Source of the DNA: Teratosphaeria epicoccoides
Taxonomy: Eukaryota > Ascomycota > Dothideomycetes > Mycosphaerellales > Teratosphaeriaceae
Direction: 5' to 3'
DNA: 56,135 nt
Assembly (NCBI GenBank): GCA_021401465.1
Contig: JADDMT010000159.1
Location: 1 to 56,135, forward strand
Position numbers and translations under genes: made by a program. Shown piece after piece: positions 9,451 to 20,718 of this stretch; the stretch's first letter is position 1, and each line of letters begins with the position of its first letter. The notes beneath the pieces were generated by a model, which was not told the origin of the DNA, did not search any database, and was given only the letters and a program-made list of their open reading frames with translations.

Positions 9451-12400
9451 GCCTGTAATGTCATAGAGGAAACCGAAGACGAAGAGATAGCGCGCCTAGA
9501 GAAAGAGCAGGCGGAGCTAGTAAAAGCATAATGCCTATACGATCTGCGAGCTAACATAGCGTAGCGTAAACGCATGCAGGTAGCAGGCTTCTAGTAACTA
9601 GAAGTAGCCTCGATAACTTTGACGTAATCAGCCGACTTGCTAGCTCTGACTATGCGTAACTTAGGCAGCCTACGCCTTGAACTACCCCCTAAGTTCTTAG
9701 GGAAGACCTTAAAAGAAGCAAGGACGTCTATCTATTACTTAGATAAGGTGTTCGTGTTATTAGGTATAGCCTATAGCAGTTCGCATGCAAGGATTATATA
9801 CGCAAGCATGTTCCTTAAGGGAGACATGGCAGACGCCTAGCATAATAGGCATAAAGTAGCTAATTTAGCGCTAGAGTATACATAGGAGATATTCTGCTAG
9901 GAGATAGTAGACGTAGTCGAGGATCCTGCTAATCGTGGGCTAACTATGGCCTAGTAGTACGAGACTACTAAGCAAGGTAAGAAGCAAAGTGCTTCATTAT
10001 TCGCAGCGTATTTAGCTACGCTAAAAGAGCAGATAGAACTATATACCCCTGCGTAGCGTAGGTAGCACCTACTCGTAAAGCTACGAGATACCTTAAGTAA
10101 GGCTATTACAGTTTACTATTAGGCACCTAAGACTAGGGATGAATTAATCTCCCTAGTAACTCGGATTAAGTAGTTAGGAGCAAGAGGCTCGCGTGCTCTA
10201 CACAAACATACTACTAGCGAGTATTAAAACTAACAGGACCTGAAGAAGCCTAACAAGGGTGACAGTAAGAAGCCTAGTAGAGACTCTCGAAGGTTAGCGC
10301 TACCTACTTAGAGTAGTAGCGGAGTAGCTGACAAGAATGACAACTACTATAACTGTAGTAAACCCGACTATTAGGCGCAGGACTGTTATGTACTAAAGAG
10401 GGAGGTAACAGCCTCTACCCGCAAGGTAGAAACAGTATAGCTAGCTAAGGCTTGACGCTATGTCCGAGCCTGCCTACTACATGAGAGGATAGTAGTAGTA
10501 CGTTAGGCAAGGGCTAGTTACTAGTCGAGGAGCCTTTCTATAGCCTCGACTAGGAGCGAAGATGCTTCGGGACTAGACGTAGCCCTAGTACCTACGAAGC
10601 GCCTAAATGGCGCTGTTATTGTCGTAGAAGGGGACGAAGTTAAGACAGACACATTACTTGATAACTACGTAGACATTAACGTTATGTCTTAAGCTTACGC
10701 CTTATAGCATAGGCTTAAGCGAGTCGCAAGCGTGCCTCTTCCTGCTATAGATTTATTCTAGGGGAAGAGAGGCCATTATTATAGCGGGTATTAGCTAAAG
10801 ATCTAGCTAGCAGATAGTACAGGATACGAGAAGCATACGCAGAGCATATTCTACGCCTTAGATATGCCTAGAGCGCTAGTCTTGCTAGGGCGGCCCTAGA
10901 GGCGCTAGTAGGCTATTATCGTGTATAGTAACATGGATGAGTAGCGTTATGGCAGCGTACCCTCCATGGTACGCGTGCTTGACGCCAGGCGTTTCTATTA
11001 GTTATTAAAAACCGAATCCTAGGTGTTTGTAGTCGCTACTAGTAAAACAGCAGGACTAGAACCTCTTCCTGATAAGGTCAAGGACTTCGCCGACATGTTT
11101 ACTAACAAGAAGGACATGACTAAGCTTAGGCGTGTTAATAGTGCAGAGTATGCTATTATGTTACAAGATAGCAAGAAGCCGCCTTTTCGCCCTCTATATA
11201 ATCTGTTAGGAGCAGAGCTGAAACTACTTTAGGAATATCTTAATTAGGCCCTCTAGAATAGTTAGATCCGGCGTAGTACTAGCGAGGTAGGTACTCCTAT
11301 CCTGTTCATACTAAAGAAGGACAGGACTATGCGACTATATGTAGATTACTATAGGCTAAACGAGATTTCAGTTAAGGATCGATGCCCGTTGCCGCTTATT
11401 AATAAGACTCTAGCGCGCCTTAGGCGTGCAGCATAGTTCTCTAAGTTAGACTTAAAGGACGCCTACTATAGGATCCTAATCAAGGAAGATAACTACTAGA
11501 AGACTACGTTTTACACGCGCTACAGTTACTTCGAGTATCTAGTGATGCCTTTTAGGTTAACTAATACTCTAGCAACCTTTTAAGCGTACATTAATCGAGC
11601 CCTTGCTAGCCTTGTAGATGTTTGTTACGTGGTATATTTAGACGATATCCTGATCTATAGCGACTTACGCGAGGAACATACTTAGTACCTACGCCTAGTA
11701 TTAGAACGGCTGCAAAAATACGCTCTATATACTAGCCGAAAGAAGTGCGAGTTCTATACTTACTAGCTAGAGTTCCTAGGCTTCGTCATTAACAGCTTAG
11801 GTGTGTTAATAGATAAGAGCAAGCTTAGCGTAGTAAAGGAGTAGCCTGTACCTAAGACTCTAAAGGAAGTTTAGAGCTTTCTTAGCTTCGCTAACTTCTA
11901 CTAGAGATTTATTAAGAACTATTCCAAAATAGCCGCGCCGCTTACTGCTATGGCAAAGGGAAAGGGTAGCCCGTTCCTGTAGGGAGAGGCTAAAGAGGCT
12001 ACTTTCCGCATGCTTATAGTAGCCTTTACTAGTACTCTAATCCTCTAGCATTATAATCCTAAACTTCTAATCAAGATAGAAACAGACGCCTCTAGATTTG
12101 CCTTAGGCGGCATTCTCTCCTAGCTCGTCGCGGGCGAAGACACTACTCGCTAGCACCCTATCGCATTCTACTCTTAGAAGTTTACCCTAGCGGAGCGAAA
12201 CTACAAGACCTATAACTAAGAGCTGTTAGTAATTGTAGAGTGCTTTAAGACGTGACGCTACTATCTTGAAGGCACGCCCTAGACTATTTGCGTGCTCTCT
12301 AACTACAATAACCTTTATGGATTCATAGGCGTGAAACAGCTAAATAGCTACTAAGCTTAGTAGGCCATGTATTTGTCGAGGTTCGATTTTGCTATCAAGC

Positions 12401-14142
12401 ATAATAAGGGAACTAACAACCTAGCCGATAGGCCTTCTTGTTACGCGGACTACGTACTAACTACATAGGCAGCAAACACGCTCCTCCTAACCCTAAGAAA
12501 TAAACTGTCGTTCTAGGGCTAGGAGAGAGAACAAGCTAATAACCTGATTGTTAATCGCATCTAGGCTACCTGCGTATAGCGGGTAAAGAGTATAGAGCTC
12601 CTGCTCCGACCTAGGGAGCACTAACCTATAGTAACCCTACTAGCCTTAATTTGCAAGGTAGTAACCTAGGAAGAGTCTCTAGCAAAGGACGTGTTAGTAA
12701 ATGTAGAGACCCTACTTCGCAAGCTACAATTAGCCTTAGAGCAACCTGAAAGCACTAGCGAGGACTAGGAGTACAAGTATAGCGTCTAGTATAAAAGCGA
12801 TTACATTTAGGTCCTAAATGATGAAGTATTAAAGGCGTAACTACTACGCTTATACTATAACAACCTGTTAGCTAGGCACTTTAGGAGAGACCGTACCCTT
12901 GCCTTATTGTCGCGAAAGTACTAGTAGCTAGATATTACAAAGGAGGTTGACGAATACGTCCGAACCTACTACACGTACTAGATAATGAAGAGTAAGCGCT
13001 ATCGCGGATATAGCAAGGCGTATGCCCTGCCCCTGCCTAATAGGCTGTAGTAAGAGATTACTATAGACTTTATTACGGATCTGCCTCTAAGCAAGCTCTT
13101 TAGGTATGTGTATAATACTATCCTAGTAATTGTTAATAGGTTCTCTAAGATAGTAATCTTTGTCCTGACTAACAAGACGTATACTAGTATAGAACTAGCA
13201 AACCTTATAGTACGCGAAGTCGTATGTCGTTTTAGTATGCTAGAAGGAGCACTCTTAGATCATGGCAGTGTCTTTACTAGCTAGTACTAGAGTAACTTTG
13301 CATGTAAAGCGCAGCTAAAGCATAAGCTTAGCACAGCTTTTTATCCGCAAACTAATAGCTAGACTAAGCAGGCAAACTAGACTCTAGAATAATACCTCCG
13401 TTGTTACTATGATGAGGAACAAAATGACTAGGCCGAGTTGTTACTACAAGCTAAATATGCGAGTAACGCATGCAACAATGCTACTACTAGCATGTCGCCT
13501 TTCTAGGTAGTATTAGGATTCTAGCCTTCCCTGACATTAGCGCCTTAGGACGAGTCTGCTAAAGGAAGGGTACTAGCTACTATAGAGCGCGCGCATTAGT
13601 TACGCGACGTAACTAAAAGGCTTAAAGAAAATTAGCGACAAATAGTAAACTAGCAGGCAGAGTACTATGACGCGCGGCATAAGCGCCAAGCTTACTCTGT
13701 AGGAGATATAATGCTGTTGTCGACTAAGAACTTGCGACTACTAGTACTAAAGAAGAAGATAGCAGCCTAATTTGTCGGACTATTCCGCATGCTAGACGTA
13801 ATAGGCAATTAGGCTTATTACCTAGTACTACCTTCCTTGTACTAGATCTACAATGTTTTCTATGTCTTGCTACTTGAGCCTTAGAAGGGCCAAGCAGGCA
13901 AAGAGCCTGCCTACCCTATGCCTCTCGCTAAAGAGGGTAGTAAGTATAAGGTTAAGGCTATTAGGGGTATAAGGGTATATAGCAGAGTACGCTAATACCT
14001 AGTATAGTAGAAGGATTAGCTAGAGGACTATAACATCTAGGTTGATAAAGCCGACTATAAGGGCACGAAGGACCTAATCGAAGCATACTTAGCGTAGGAG
14101 AGAGGAAGGAAGAGATCAGGTAGAGGACAAAGGAAAAAGTAA
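9451..14142 (+). pseudogene. B1 gag-pol, single frame, RIP-inactivated
   Basis: Gag, RT and the final stop TAA (14140-14142) share one frame, so B uses a fused gag-pol of about 1,560 codons. The start is not resolved; 9451 is only where the frame becomes recognisable. A gag knuckle N-C-S-K-P-D-Y-*-A-Q-D-C lies near 10345-10385. Protease precedes RT. RT has L-Y-V-D-Y-Y-R-L-N near 11340 and the catalytic Y-L-D-D at 11635-11646, which is intact. RNase H (E-T-D-A-S) is near 12085. Integrase has D-F-I-T-D-L-P near 13070 and D-H-G-S-V-F near 13258. The C-terminus (13966 on) has a chromodomain-like Y-L-V-*-*-K-D. Stops are nearly all TAG or TAA at Gln/Trp positions. Short open stretches at 9637-9840 and 11023-11232 are pieces of this frame. 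Confidence 0.85.
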
Positions 14143-14256
14143 GCCTAGGGGGAAATAGCATTACAGGCTACCTATATTTTGGCCCTAGGCGGGGCGCGAA
14201 AGCTAAGCATGCTTATAGCTAGAGCTGCTTACCCCCTAAGAGTGCCTAAATTAGGG

Positions 14257-15335
14257 CTACTTATTATCCTCTACTACTATCTCTGCATTATCCCCTACTA
14301 CTTTGTCCGTATCCTCCTCTGCCTCTACGTCTTCATTACTATTAAGGTAACGACCTAGGAGGTCTATGAGGCCCTCACGCTCCTAGTAAGGGGTTAGCAG
14401 ACAATGATAGGACAGGGAGTATTCGCGGGATATACTTACCTCTATCTTGTCATTAAGGCAGGCCTAGAGCCTACTCATGGCGGCGTTAGCACGAGTAAGA
14501 TCCGCGCAGGGCACGCGGGCATCTAGGAACTATTAGCAGGTTAGCATGCGACGAGCAAACAACAGGCTAGGGGACTTATGGCACAGCTAAGCTCGAAGAG
14601 GCCTACTAAGGCCTACGTGTTCTACTTAGTAGTAGCGACAGCCTAGCTGCTACTACCCGCTAGCGCGGCGCTAGTAGCACGCTTAGCCTTAGCCGTAATA
14701 GCAGGGAAGCGCTTAGGCATAGAGTCATAGTTACGCTATAGCCTCTACAGATAGTTAGTACCTAAAACCTATGCCTAAGGTATATGACAAGCAGGCGGAA
14801 AACATACCTTGAGTAGTAGGTGCTAGTTTGTAGTAGCGTCTAGGTAGGCTCGCCAGGCTACGGCGTAATCCTCGCTAGTAGTGTCAGGATTACGCCTGAC
14901 ACGCTCGGCCTTAGCGTAGGCGCGGAGCATGACATTATATTTGGCCGCTATAGCCTAGTTTATAGGGATGCATACGTAGTTACTCTTACTATAGCTACAA
15001 GCATAGTTAGTAGTTACGATAAGTAGGAGAAGTGTAAGCCTTAGGCAGACAAAGAGGCATACTGCTTATAACACTTCTGCTATCCTAACTTGAAGTACAT
15101 AGTACATAGCCTGTACTCTAAAATCGAGTTAATAGCGCCCTACGTATGTTTAAAGCAAGCGACACGTACTAGAAAGGCCGATGTACTACGCGTAGCGCTC
15201 GTAGTCGTTAACAAGTAGCTCCTTACTATAACCGTAGTAGGAGGAGGGTATAAATTAAGCAGGCTAGGCGCCTGTTAACCTCGTAGGAGTAGCTAGCGTA
15301 GCGCTAGCGGCGATCTTAGAACCTTTAGGAGGCAT
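14257..15335 (-). pseudogene. B1 antisense accessory gene, 4 exons
   Basis: Minus-strand exons are 15335-14808, 14744-14580, 14529-14440 and 14382-14257. They are separated by introns of 63, 50 and 57 nt with donors GTATGT, ATAAGT and GTAAGT, branch-like [T/G]CTAAC boxes and TAG acceptors. Exon lengths 528, 165, 90 and 126 are all multiples of three and give 302 codons plus TAG (14259-14257). Exactly the same lengths, start and stop are found in B3 (35387-36465). The protein starts M-P-P-K-G-S-K-I-A-A-S and is basic, with many Tyr codons TAC that could be former Cys TGC; the C-terminus is acidic (E-D-N-like repeats). It ends 115 bp from the gag-pol stop, tail-to-tail. No family is recognised. 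Stops are TAG/TAA. Confidence 0.75.
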
Positions 15336-15681
15336 GTTAAAAGGTTAATATGATAAAGAAAGTCAGGATTACTACATGCGAATAGCGGAACTTATACCCG
15401 CGCGCTATTTACGCTATAGAAGCCTCCTGTAGCTATAAACTCCCTGTTACTACAGGCAACTAGCGCTAGAACTAATTAGAACTAACGAGCGTGTTCGCGG
15501 CACGCTTCACGTAGCGATAAAGAGTCATGTTACCTAAGTCATAACTCTAGCATAATTCACAACCTGCCTCTGCGAGGAAGGGGGTTTAGAAGGGGGCTAC
15601 CTGCTTACAGAGTAAACTATAGGGGACCTAATCTTGCTTAGCGCAGGAAGGGAGCTCTCTAAGTGTCGAGATGACCCTTAT
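15336..15681. other. B1 segment upstream of antisense gene
   Basis: About 350 bp between the antisense gene start and the polypurine tract. I see no gene. It corresponds to 35046-35386 in B3 and is the likely promoter and 5' leader of the antisense gene. Confidence 0.4.
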
Positions 15682-15697
15682 AGGAGAAGGGGGCAAA
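15682..15697 (+). promoter_or_regulatory. B1 polypurine tract
   Basis: AGGAGAAGGGGGCAAA lies immediately before the 3' LTR (TGATACTAGA). It is purine-rich and in the expected place for plus-strand priming. The reverse complement recurs next to the B3 LTR at 35025-35040. Confidence 0.75.
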
Positions 15698-15903
15698 TGA
15701 TACTAGACGGCTAAGCTATAGGCTTATTCGGTCGTGCTAAGGAGCTAAGCCGCACGTGACGTATGCAGGCGTATCTTATGCGCTTCGCGGAAGAATTGAA
15801 GAAGGGTAGTGATTAGTTTTTAGACCTTACCCTATTATTAGGAATAGAGGCTCTATACGCTACTACATACCTACGTATTAATTACTAGTCGCATACTATA
15901 TTA
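15698..15903 (+). repeat. B1 3' LTR
   Basis: This 206-bp LTR starts TGATACTAGACGG and ends ACTATATTA, where the terminal TATCA has become TATTA by a CpA change. CACGTGAC is at 15753-15760. The target duplication CTAGC follows directly. Confidence 0.9.
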
Positions 15904-17503
15904 CTAGCCTTCCCCCTAATCCTAGGGAACCCCTAGAAGGCTTACAATAAAGTGCGGACTATACTAGAAAAGCACTAGTACTAGCATAGGAGGGTAGCAT
16001 AGTAGATAGATAAGAGGCGGAACTACTAAGAATACGAGGACTACAGGGACTTTACCTAGGTCTGCGCGACTATAACAGCGGACGTCAAAAAGGCCTTAAC
16101 GACAAAGGAATACCTGACGCTTAACAAGTTAAGAAAGGCGCTTCCTCTAGAGCTTTAACACATAGCTCCGCTATTTTGCCGTAAGGAGGCAGAGAAATTA
16201 GCGCCATACCGCCCTAATATTAACTACTACGTTAAACACTGTAAAGGACTAGATAGATCCTAGCTAGCTCTGCTATAGGGACCCCTATAAAGCATGTCGA
16301 AGGAGGAACTACTTGTGCTAAGGAAGTCTTTAGACAAACTGTTAGGGAAGGGATTCATCTAGCCTATTAACTTAGAGGCCGCGGCTCCTATGCTTTTTGT
16401 CTAGAACCTAGGGGGAGGCCTCTAGTTCTGTTTTAACTACTACGCCCTTAACGTAATTACAAAGCAAGATAGGTACCCCCTTCTGTTAATCCCGGAGACC
16501 TTAAGGAACCTCGCGGGCGCCTAGTAGCTTACTAAGGTAGACGTAGTATCAGCCTTCTACTAAATCTATATAGCGAAAGGCCACGAGTATAAAACGGCCT
16601 TTTGTACAAGGTTCGGCTTATTTAAATAGTTAGTATGTCTATTTAGTTTATCTAGGGCTCTAGTAACCTTCTAGCGATATATTAACACACTATTACGCGA
16701 GGAATTAGACGACTACGCCTCCGCATACATAGACAGTGTCATCATATATAGCGGCAGTTTACAAGAAGACTATTTTACTAAAGTAACGCGAGTACTCTAG
16801 AAGCTCTAGGACAGGGGCCTATGCCTCGACCCTAGGAAGAGCAAGTTTGCTAAGAAGGAAATCAAGTACTATAGGGTTTATAATCTATGCTAACAGAAAA
16901 GGCGTAGGGACTAACCTAGAAAAGGTAGAAGCCATGTGTAACTAGGAGCGGCTAAGGACATAGAAGGAAGTCCGTAGATTCCTTAGCTTTGCTAACTACT
17001 ATAGGATGTTTATCCTAAACTACTTGAAAACAGCTAGGCTGTTAACAGCACTTACAGGAAAGGGCAGGCCGTTCTCCTAGGGAGAAAGCAAGGAGTCCGC
17101 GTTCGAAACGCTAAAGGCAAAGTTCTGTTTAGCGCTAGTCCTTTCTTAATAGAACCTAGAGCTGCCGACCTTTTTAGAGACTAACTATAGTAGGTTTACG
17201 TTAGAGGCAGCTCTCCTACAAGAAAGCAATAGAGTCTGTAGACTAGTAGGCTTCTTTTTAGCTTAACAAAGCAGAGATTAATTACGACATCTATAACAAG
17301 GAGATGTTAGCCATAATATCTAGCCTTAAGTTCTAGGGCCCTAAGCTAAAATTGTAGTAGCCTCTTTACAATTCTTACGGACTACAAAAAACTAGAGTAC
17401 TTCATGGTTAAGCGGCAGCTGTCTAAGCGGCAGATACGGTAGTATAAGACTCTCGCGTAATTCTAAATCTCCCTAGTATATTGCCTAGGCGCTAAGGTAA
17501 TAG
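15904..17503 (+). pseudogene. C pol, second part: reverse transcriptase and RNase H
   Basis: Pol resumes after B1. A P-L-F-C-R-K-E-A-E-K-L-A-P block near 16170 precedes RT, followed by S-M-S-K-E-E-L-L, a K-G-F-I region and N-Y-Y-A-L-N near 16435. The catalytic box near 16725 reads Y-I-D-S-V-I-I-Y, so the second Asp of Y-x-D-D is Ser here; this is not a simple RIP change. RNase H follows to about 17500, where a solo A LTR interrupts the element at the RNase H/integrase linker. At least one frame change occurs after about 16880. Confidence 0.7.
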
Positions 17504-17870
17504 TGTCATAGATTAAAGCACTGTAGCCTAAATCCTGACACGTGCATAAAAGAAAGGATCTGTCACGTAAGGACAGACACCTAGATCTATAGGGTTAGTC
17601 TACAGACTAACAGAGAAAGGATCTATTACGTAAGGACAGACACCTAGGTCTATAGGGTTAGTCTACAGATCTACAGACCTAGGTCTAACAGGTCTAGTAA
17701 CAGGACTAACAGAGCGGCTTTAGGCTAGGCAGTTAGGAGCTTCATGCTTAATCTTCTACTTTGTTAAGTATAGTTAGTTACAAGGTTAATTGCTATTGTC
17801 GATATTCTTTACTACTCTTTAAGTCTAATACCTAATCCCCTTCCTACTATTAGCATCTACCCTTATGACA
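17504..17870 (+). repeat. Solo LTR of family A inside element C
   Basis: The LTR runs TGTCATAGATT...CTTATGACA, 367 bp, and is flanked by a perfect 5-bp target duplication AATAG (17499-17503 and 17871-17875). It matches the A1 LTRs, including two copies of the GGATCTGTCACGTAAGG enhancer unit and the TTACAAGGTTAAT block, but is about 75 bp shorter near its start. It carries no internal sequence, so the element was lost by LTR-LTR recombination, leaving this scar. Confidence 0.9.
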
Positions 17871-19700
17871 AATAGTCCTAGACGCGTTGTCAAGACAAGA
17901 ATAGGACACGCTAGGTACAGAAGATAAGGAATCGTGGTTTAAGAGGTTCTTAGACCTAGAGGTCATGGAAAATTAGCCGGAGACAGCAGATAAGAGTAGT
18001 AATGGCGTACTAATTACCTCGACCTACATACTACCTACTGCCTTAGTTAAGGACAAACTGCTACTTGTTAACTCCATGCCCTCTAACCCTAAACCTACTA
18101 GGCCTTTCTAGGACTATACCCTTAACGATTTGTAGGCAGCTATAGTAGAAAAGGACGAGCTGTACTTAACAGTAGTTAAAGTAGTAAAGAGTAGCTCCTA
18201 GATGCTACTAGCTAGAGTGAAGCTGAAATTGCAAGCAGAGACTATAAGATTAACAAGAGAGGCTTGCTACAATACCGCGGCAAGCTCTAGGTCCTAGGAG
18301 TAATAGCTAGTCAGCCTAGGCATAATACCCCGGACCCTAGAGACGAAAGTAATGACATGCTTAGGATAAGGCTAATCTAGTCTATGCATAACGCCGCGGT
18401 ATACAGGCATCTAGGACAGGATGCCATGACAATGATCCTAGGGCGTAACTTCTATTAGCTATTACTATCTAAGCACGTCTGGCAATTCCTAAGGAACTAC
18501 GACTACTACGGCTGTAACAAGGTATAGAGAGAGTATAAGCACAGACTACTAAAGCTATTACTAGTTCCTAACAGATTCTTCTAGGAGATCTCGATAGACT
18601 TCATGACAGATTTGCCTAAGTCTAAGATGTTAATACCTATAGGTTATTAAAGACTACTTATGCAAGTCCGTAGTATTATAGTTAATGCCTAGCATAAAAG
18701 CTAAGGAATACGCGGAAAAGTTCATAGACTATTAGGCCTAGTACTACAGAATGCTAACAGCTATTACGAGCGACTAGGGTACTAGCTAGACTAGTACCTT
18801 TTAGAGGGCCTTTTGTGAAAGAATAGGAGTATCCTAGCAGTTAAGCTCTACATACTACCTACAAACAGACAGGGGCCCTAAACGCCTTAACTAAGAGGTA
18901 TAAGCGTACCTCTTAAACTACATTAATTATAAGCAATCTGACTAGAAGCAGTAGCTCCCCGTAGCGCAACTAGCGCTAAACGGGAGGTATTACTCGGGAA
19001 TTAGCATAAGCTCCTTCTTTACTACCTATAGCTACAAAGTATAGGGCCCTATGCCTTTAGCTTAGGACGCTAAAGAGCCTAGCCTATTAAAAGCTACTAA
19101 GAGGGCAAAGCCGTTTGTAGAGAAGATCTAGAGCATAACGGGGATCTGCTAAGCTATAATAGCAGCCTCTATGCAAGAATAAGAGGAGTCCGCTAATAAA
19201 CGTTAGAACTCTGCCCTAATTTACAAAGTTAGTAACAAAGTCTAGCTAGATCTGTAGAACTACACTATAGAGAGACTAAAGAAAAGCTTAGACACTAAGC
19301 ACGTAAAGTACATAGTAGCTAAGGTAATATTACTAGTCTCTATCTGTTTAACTAGGCTCCTAAGTAATATATACCTAGTGTTCTATACTAACCTGCTAAG
19401 ACTAGCAGGTAAGGACCCTATACCTAGGCAGGAGAATGGCGACAAACAGACAGACCCTATGTTATTTAAGTCGCACGAAAAGTAGTTAGTAGAGGAGATA
19501 CTCTACACAAGGAATAAGAGAAGGAAAAAAGGGCGTAAGGTCCTAGTAAAATAGTCAGGGTACTACTACCTTACATAGTAACCCTTAGAGAACCTCATAG
19601 ACACTAAGGTAATAGACTGCTTTAAACAGACTTAGAGAAGCGCGGAAAGCGCCGACAGATTAAGGGAGAGGTAGGACAAGGGGAAAGGAAGACGTAGGGC
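17871..19700 (+). pseudogene. C pol, third part: integrase and chromodomain
   Basis: After the solo LTR comes the integrase zinc-binding region (H-x3-H near 18400-18415 and a C near 18500), then S-I-D-F-M-T-D-L-P near 18595 with the first catalytic Asp. The frame shifts soon after. A chromodomain follows near 19540-19620 (V-L-V-K-*-S-G-Y-Y and P-L-E-N-L-I-D), again with TAG at the conserved Trp. The last recognisable coding lies near 19700. Confidence 0.65.
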
Positions 19701-20217
19701 TTAGAAGGAGGAGGCTAGCATTTTTAACAAGGAGTATAGGCATTTTAAAAAGGACACAATTAAGGGGAAAAACCGACATTAGTTAACTATATATACAGGA
19801 AAAGAAAAAAAACCCCTAGCTGTAGGACCCTACACTAGGGACCCTAGCGACAATCACGCGGGATTGTTACTAGGGGCCTTGCTAGCAGGGCTAGCTCCCC
19901 TGTTAGTAGCAATAGGGTCGCTAACAGACCCCTTGCTATCTAAGGGGTCCTCGCTAGACCCCCTAGACCTGTTACCTAGGCCGCTACTAGAATCCCTGGC
20001 CTTTTAGCTAGGGCCCTAGGCAGCGGCGCTAGGCTTGGCCTGACAAGGGCTCTTGCCCTTGCTAGTAACGTTCTCCTGCTGCCTACCTAGGGTAAGCGCA
20101 GGTAGAACACCCCTAGACTTTAGTAAAAGAGGTTTAGAGGAGAGGGGGAGGCTTACTATATATGTAAGCATGTAAGAGAAAGGAAGTAAGAGTAGTATTA
20201 AACGGCGATTTTTATAC
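19701..20217 (-). other. End of element C; possible antisense Ser/Gly-rich frame
   Basis: The plus strand shows a purine-rich tract (GAGGAGAGGGGGAGG near 20135-20150) that could be the C polypurine tract. On the minus strand, about 20095 to 19845 gives a low-complexity frame rich in Ser, Gly, Pro and Arg with few stops and no visible ATG. By position it could be the tail of an antisense gene like those of A, B, D and E, but the evidence is weak and A1 cuts the region at 20218. Confidence 0.25.
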
Positions 20218-20659
20218 TGTCATAAGTGTCAGGAGTACTATAAGTCACAGGGTCATAAGTGTCCTGAAGTACTATAAGTCATAGCATAGTTATAGGAGAA
20301 AGGATCTGTCACGTAAGGACAGACACCTAGATCTGTAGGGTTAGTCTACAGATCTATAGGCCTACATAGAAGAAAGGATCTGTCACGTAAGAGTAGACCC
20401 TAGGATCTATAGGGTTAGTCTACAGATCTACAGACATGAGTCTAACGGGTCTGTAAACAGATCTAACAGAGCTGCCTTACCTCTCTAGTATATAGGGATA
20501 GCTTCAGGACAGGCAGTTAGGAGCTTCGTGCTTAATTTAATCTTCTCCTCTAGGGGGGATAGTTAGTTACAAGGTTAATTACCTTTGTCGATATTCTTTA
20601 CTACTCTGCGAGTCTAACACCTAATCTCCTTCCTGCTATTAGCACCTACCCTTCTAACA
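20218..20659 (+). repeat. A1 5' LTR with 74-bp enhancer repeat and hairpins
   Basis: It begins TGTCATAAG and ends TTCTAACA (TGACA in the other copies). U3 has a 74-bp tandem unit (from 20294 and from 20368) centred on GGATCTGTCACGTAAG. Each unit contains an inverted repeat: GATCTGTAG (20330-20338), a 7-nt loop and CTACAGATC (20346-20354). A TATA box and predicted transcript start follow. Confidence 0.9.
20489..20535 (+). promoter_or_regulatory. A1 core promoter: TATA box and predicted RNA start
   Basis: TATATAG at 20489-20495 is followed about 26 bp later by CAGTTAGGAGCTTCGTGC (from 20514). This is the best-conserved block in all A LTRs, including 1-20 and around 17732, as expected for the start of the R region. 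The start site itself is inferred from spacing. Confidence 0.55.
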
Positions 20660-20680
20660 CTTTAAGTACTACTCCTAAGG
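20660..20680 (+). promoter_or_regulatory. A1 primer binding site, possibly self-primed
   Basis: Directly after the 5' LTR, TTAAGTAC and CTCCTAA (within 20661-20678) are complementary to GTGCTTAA and TTAGGAG of the predicted transcript start (20517-20535), with a small offset and one C-to-T change. No obvious tRNA 3'-end match is seen. This is the geometry of Tf1-type self-priming. Confidence 0.45.
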
Positions 20681-20718
20681 AAGTATTAGGGGACTTGTCG
20701 AGCGCTTGACATACGCCT

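Larger units (their letters stand above)
9111..15903 (+). mobile_element. B1: complete Ty3/gypsy chromovirus with antisense gene
   Basis: The element is 6793 bp with 206-bp LTRs (9111-9316 and 15698-15903), flanked by the target duplication CTAGC (9106-9110 and 15904-15908). In order it holds LTR, leader, a single-frame gag-pol (ending 14142), a convergent spliced antisense gene (15335-14257), a polypurine tract (15682-15697) and LTR. It is inserted in the protease region of C. All coding is interrupted by TAG/TAA. Confidence 0.9.
7658..20217 (+). mobile_element. C: Ty3/gypsy chromovirus split by B1 and a solo A LTR
   Basis: Gag and protease (7658-9110), RT and RNase H (15904-17503) and integrase to chromodomain (17871 to about 19700) belong to one element interrupted twice. 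The joins are exact: CTAGC is duplicated around B1 and AATAG around the solo LTR. Its own LTRs are not identified; the 3' end is cut by A1 at 20218. C must be older than B1, A1 and the solo LTR. Confidence 0.8.

Noticed and set aside
13961..14161. 66-codon minus-strand open frame opposite the B1 chromodomain
   Set aside because: It overlaps the clear plus-strand chromodomain and does not belong to the spliced antisense gene, which ends at 14257.
17504..17870. Solo A LTR as the 3' LTR of element C
   Set aside because: It has its own AATAG target duplication, and C pol continues on both sides of it.
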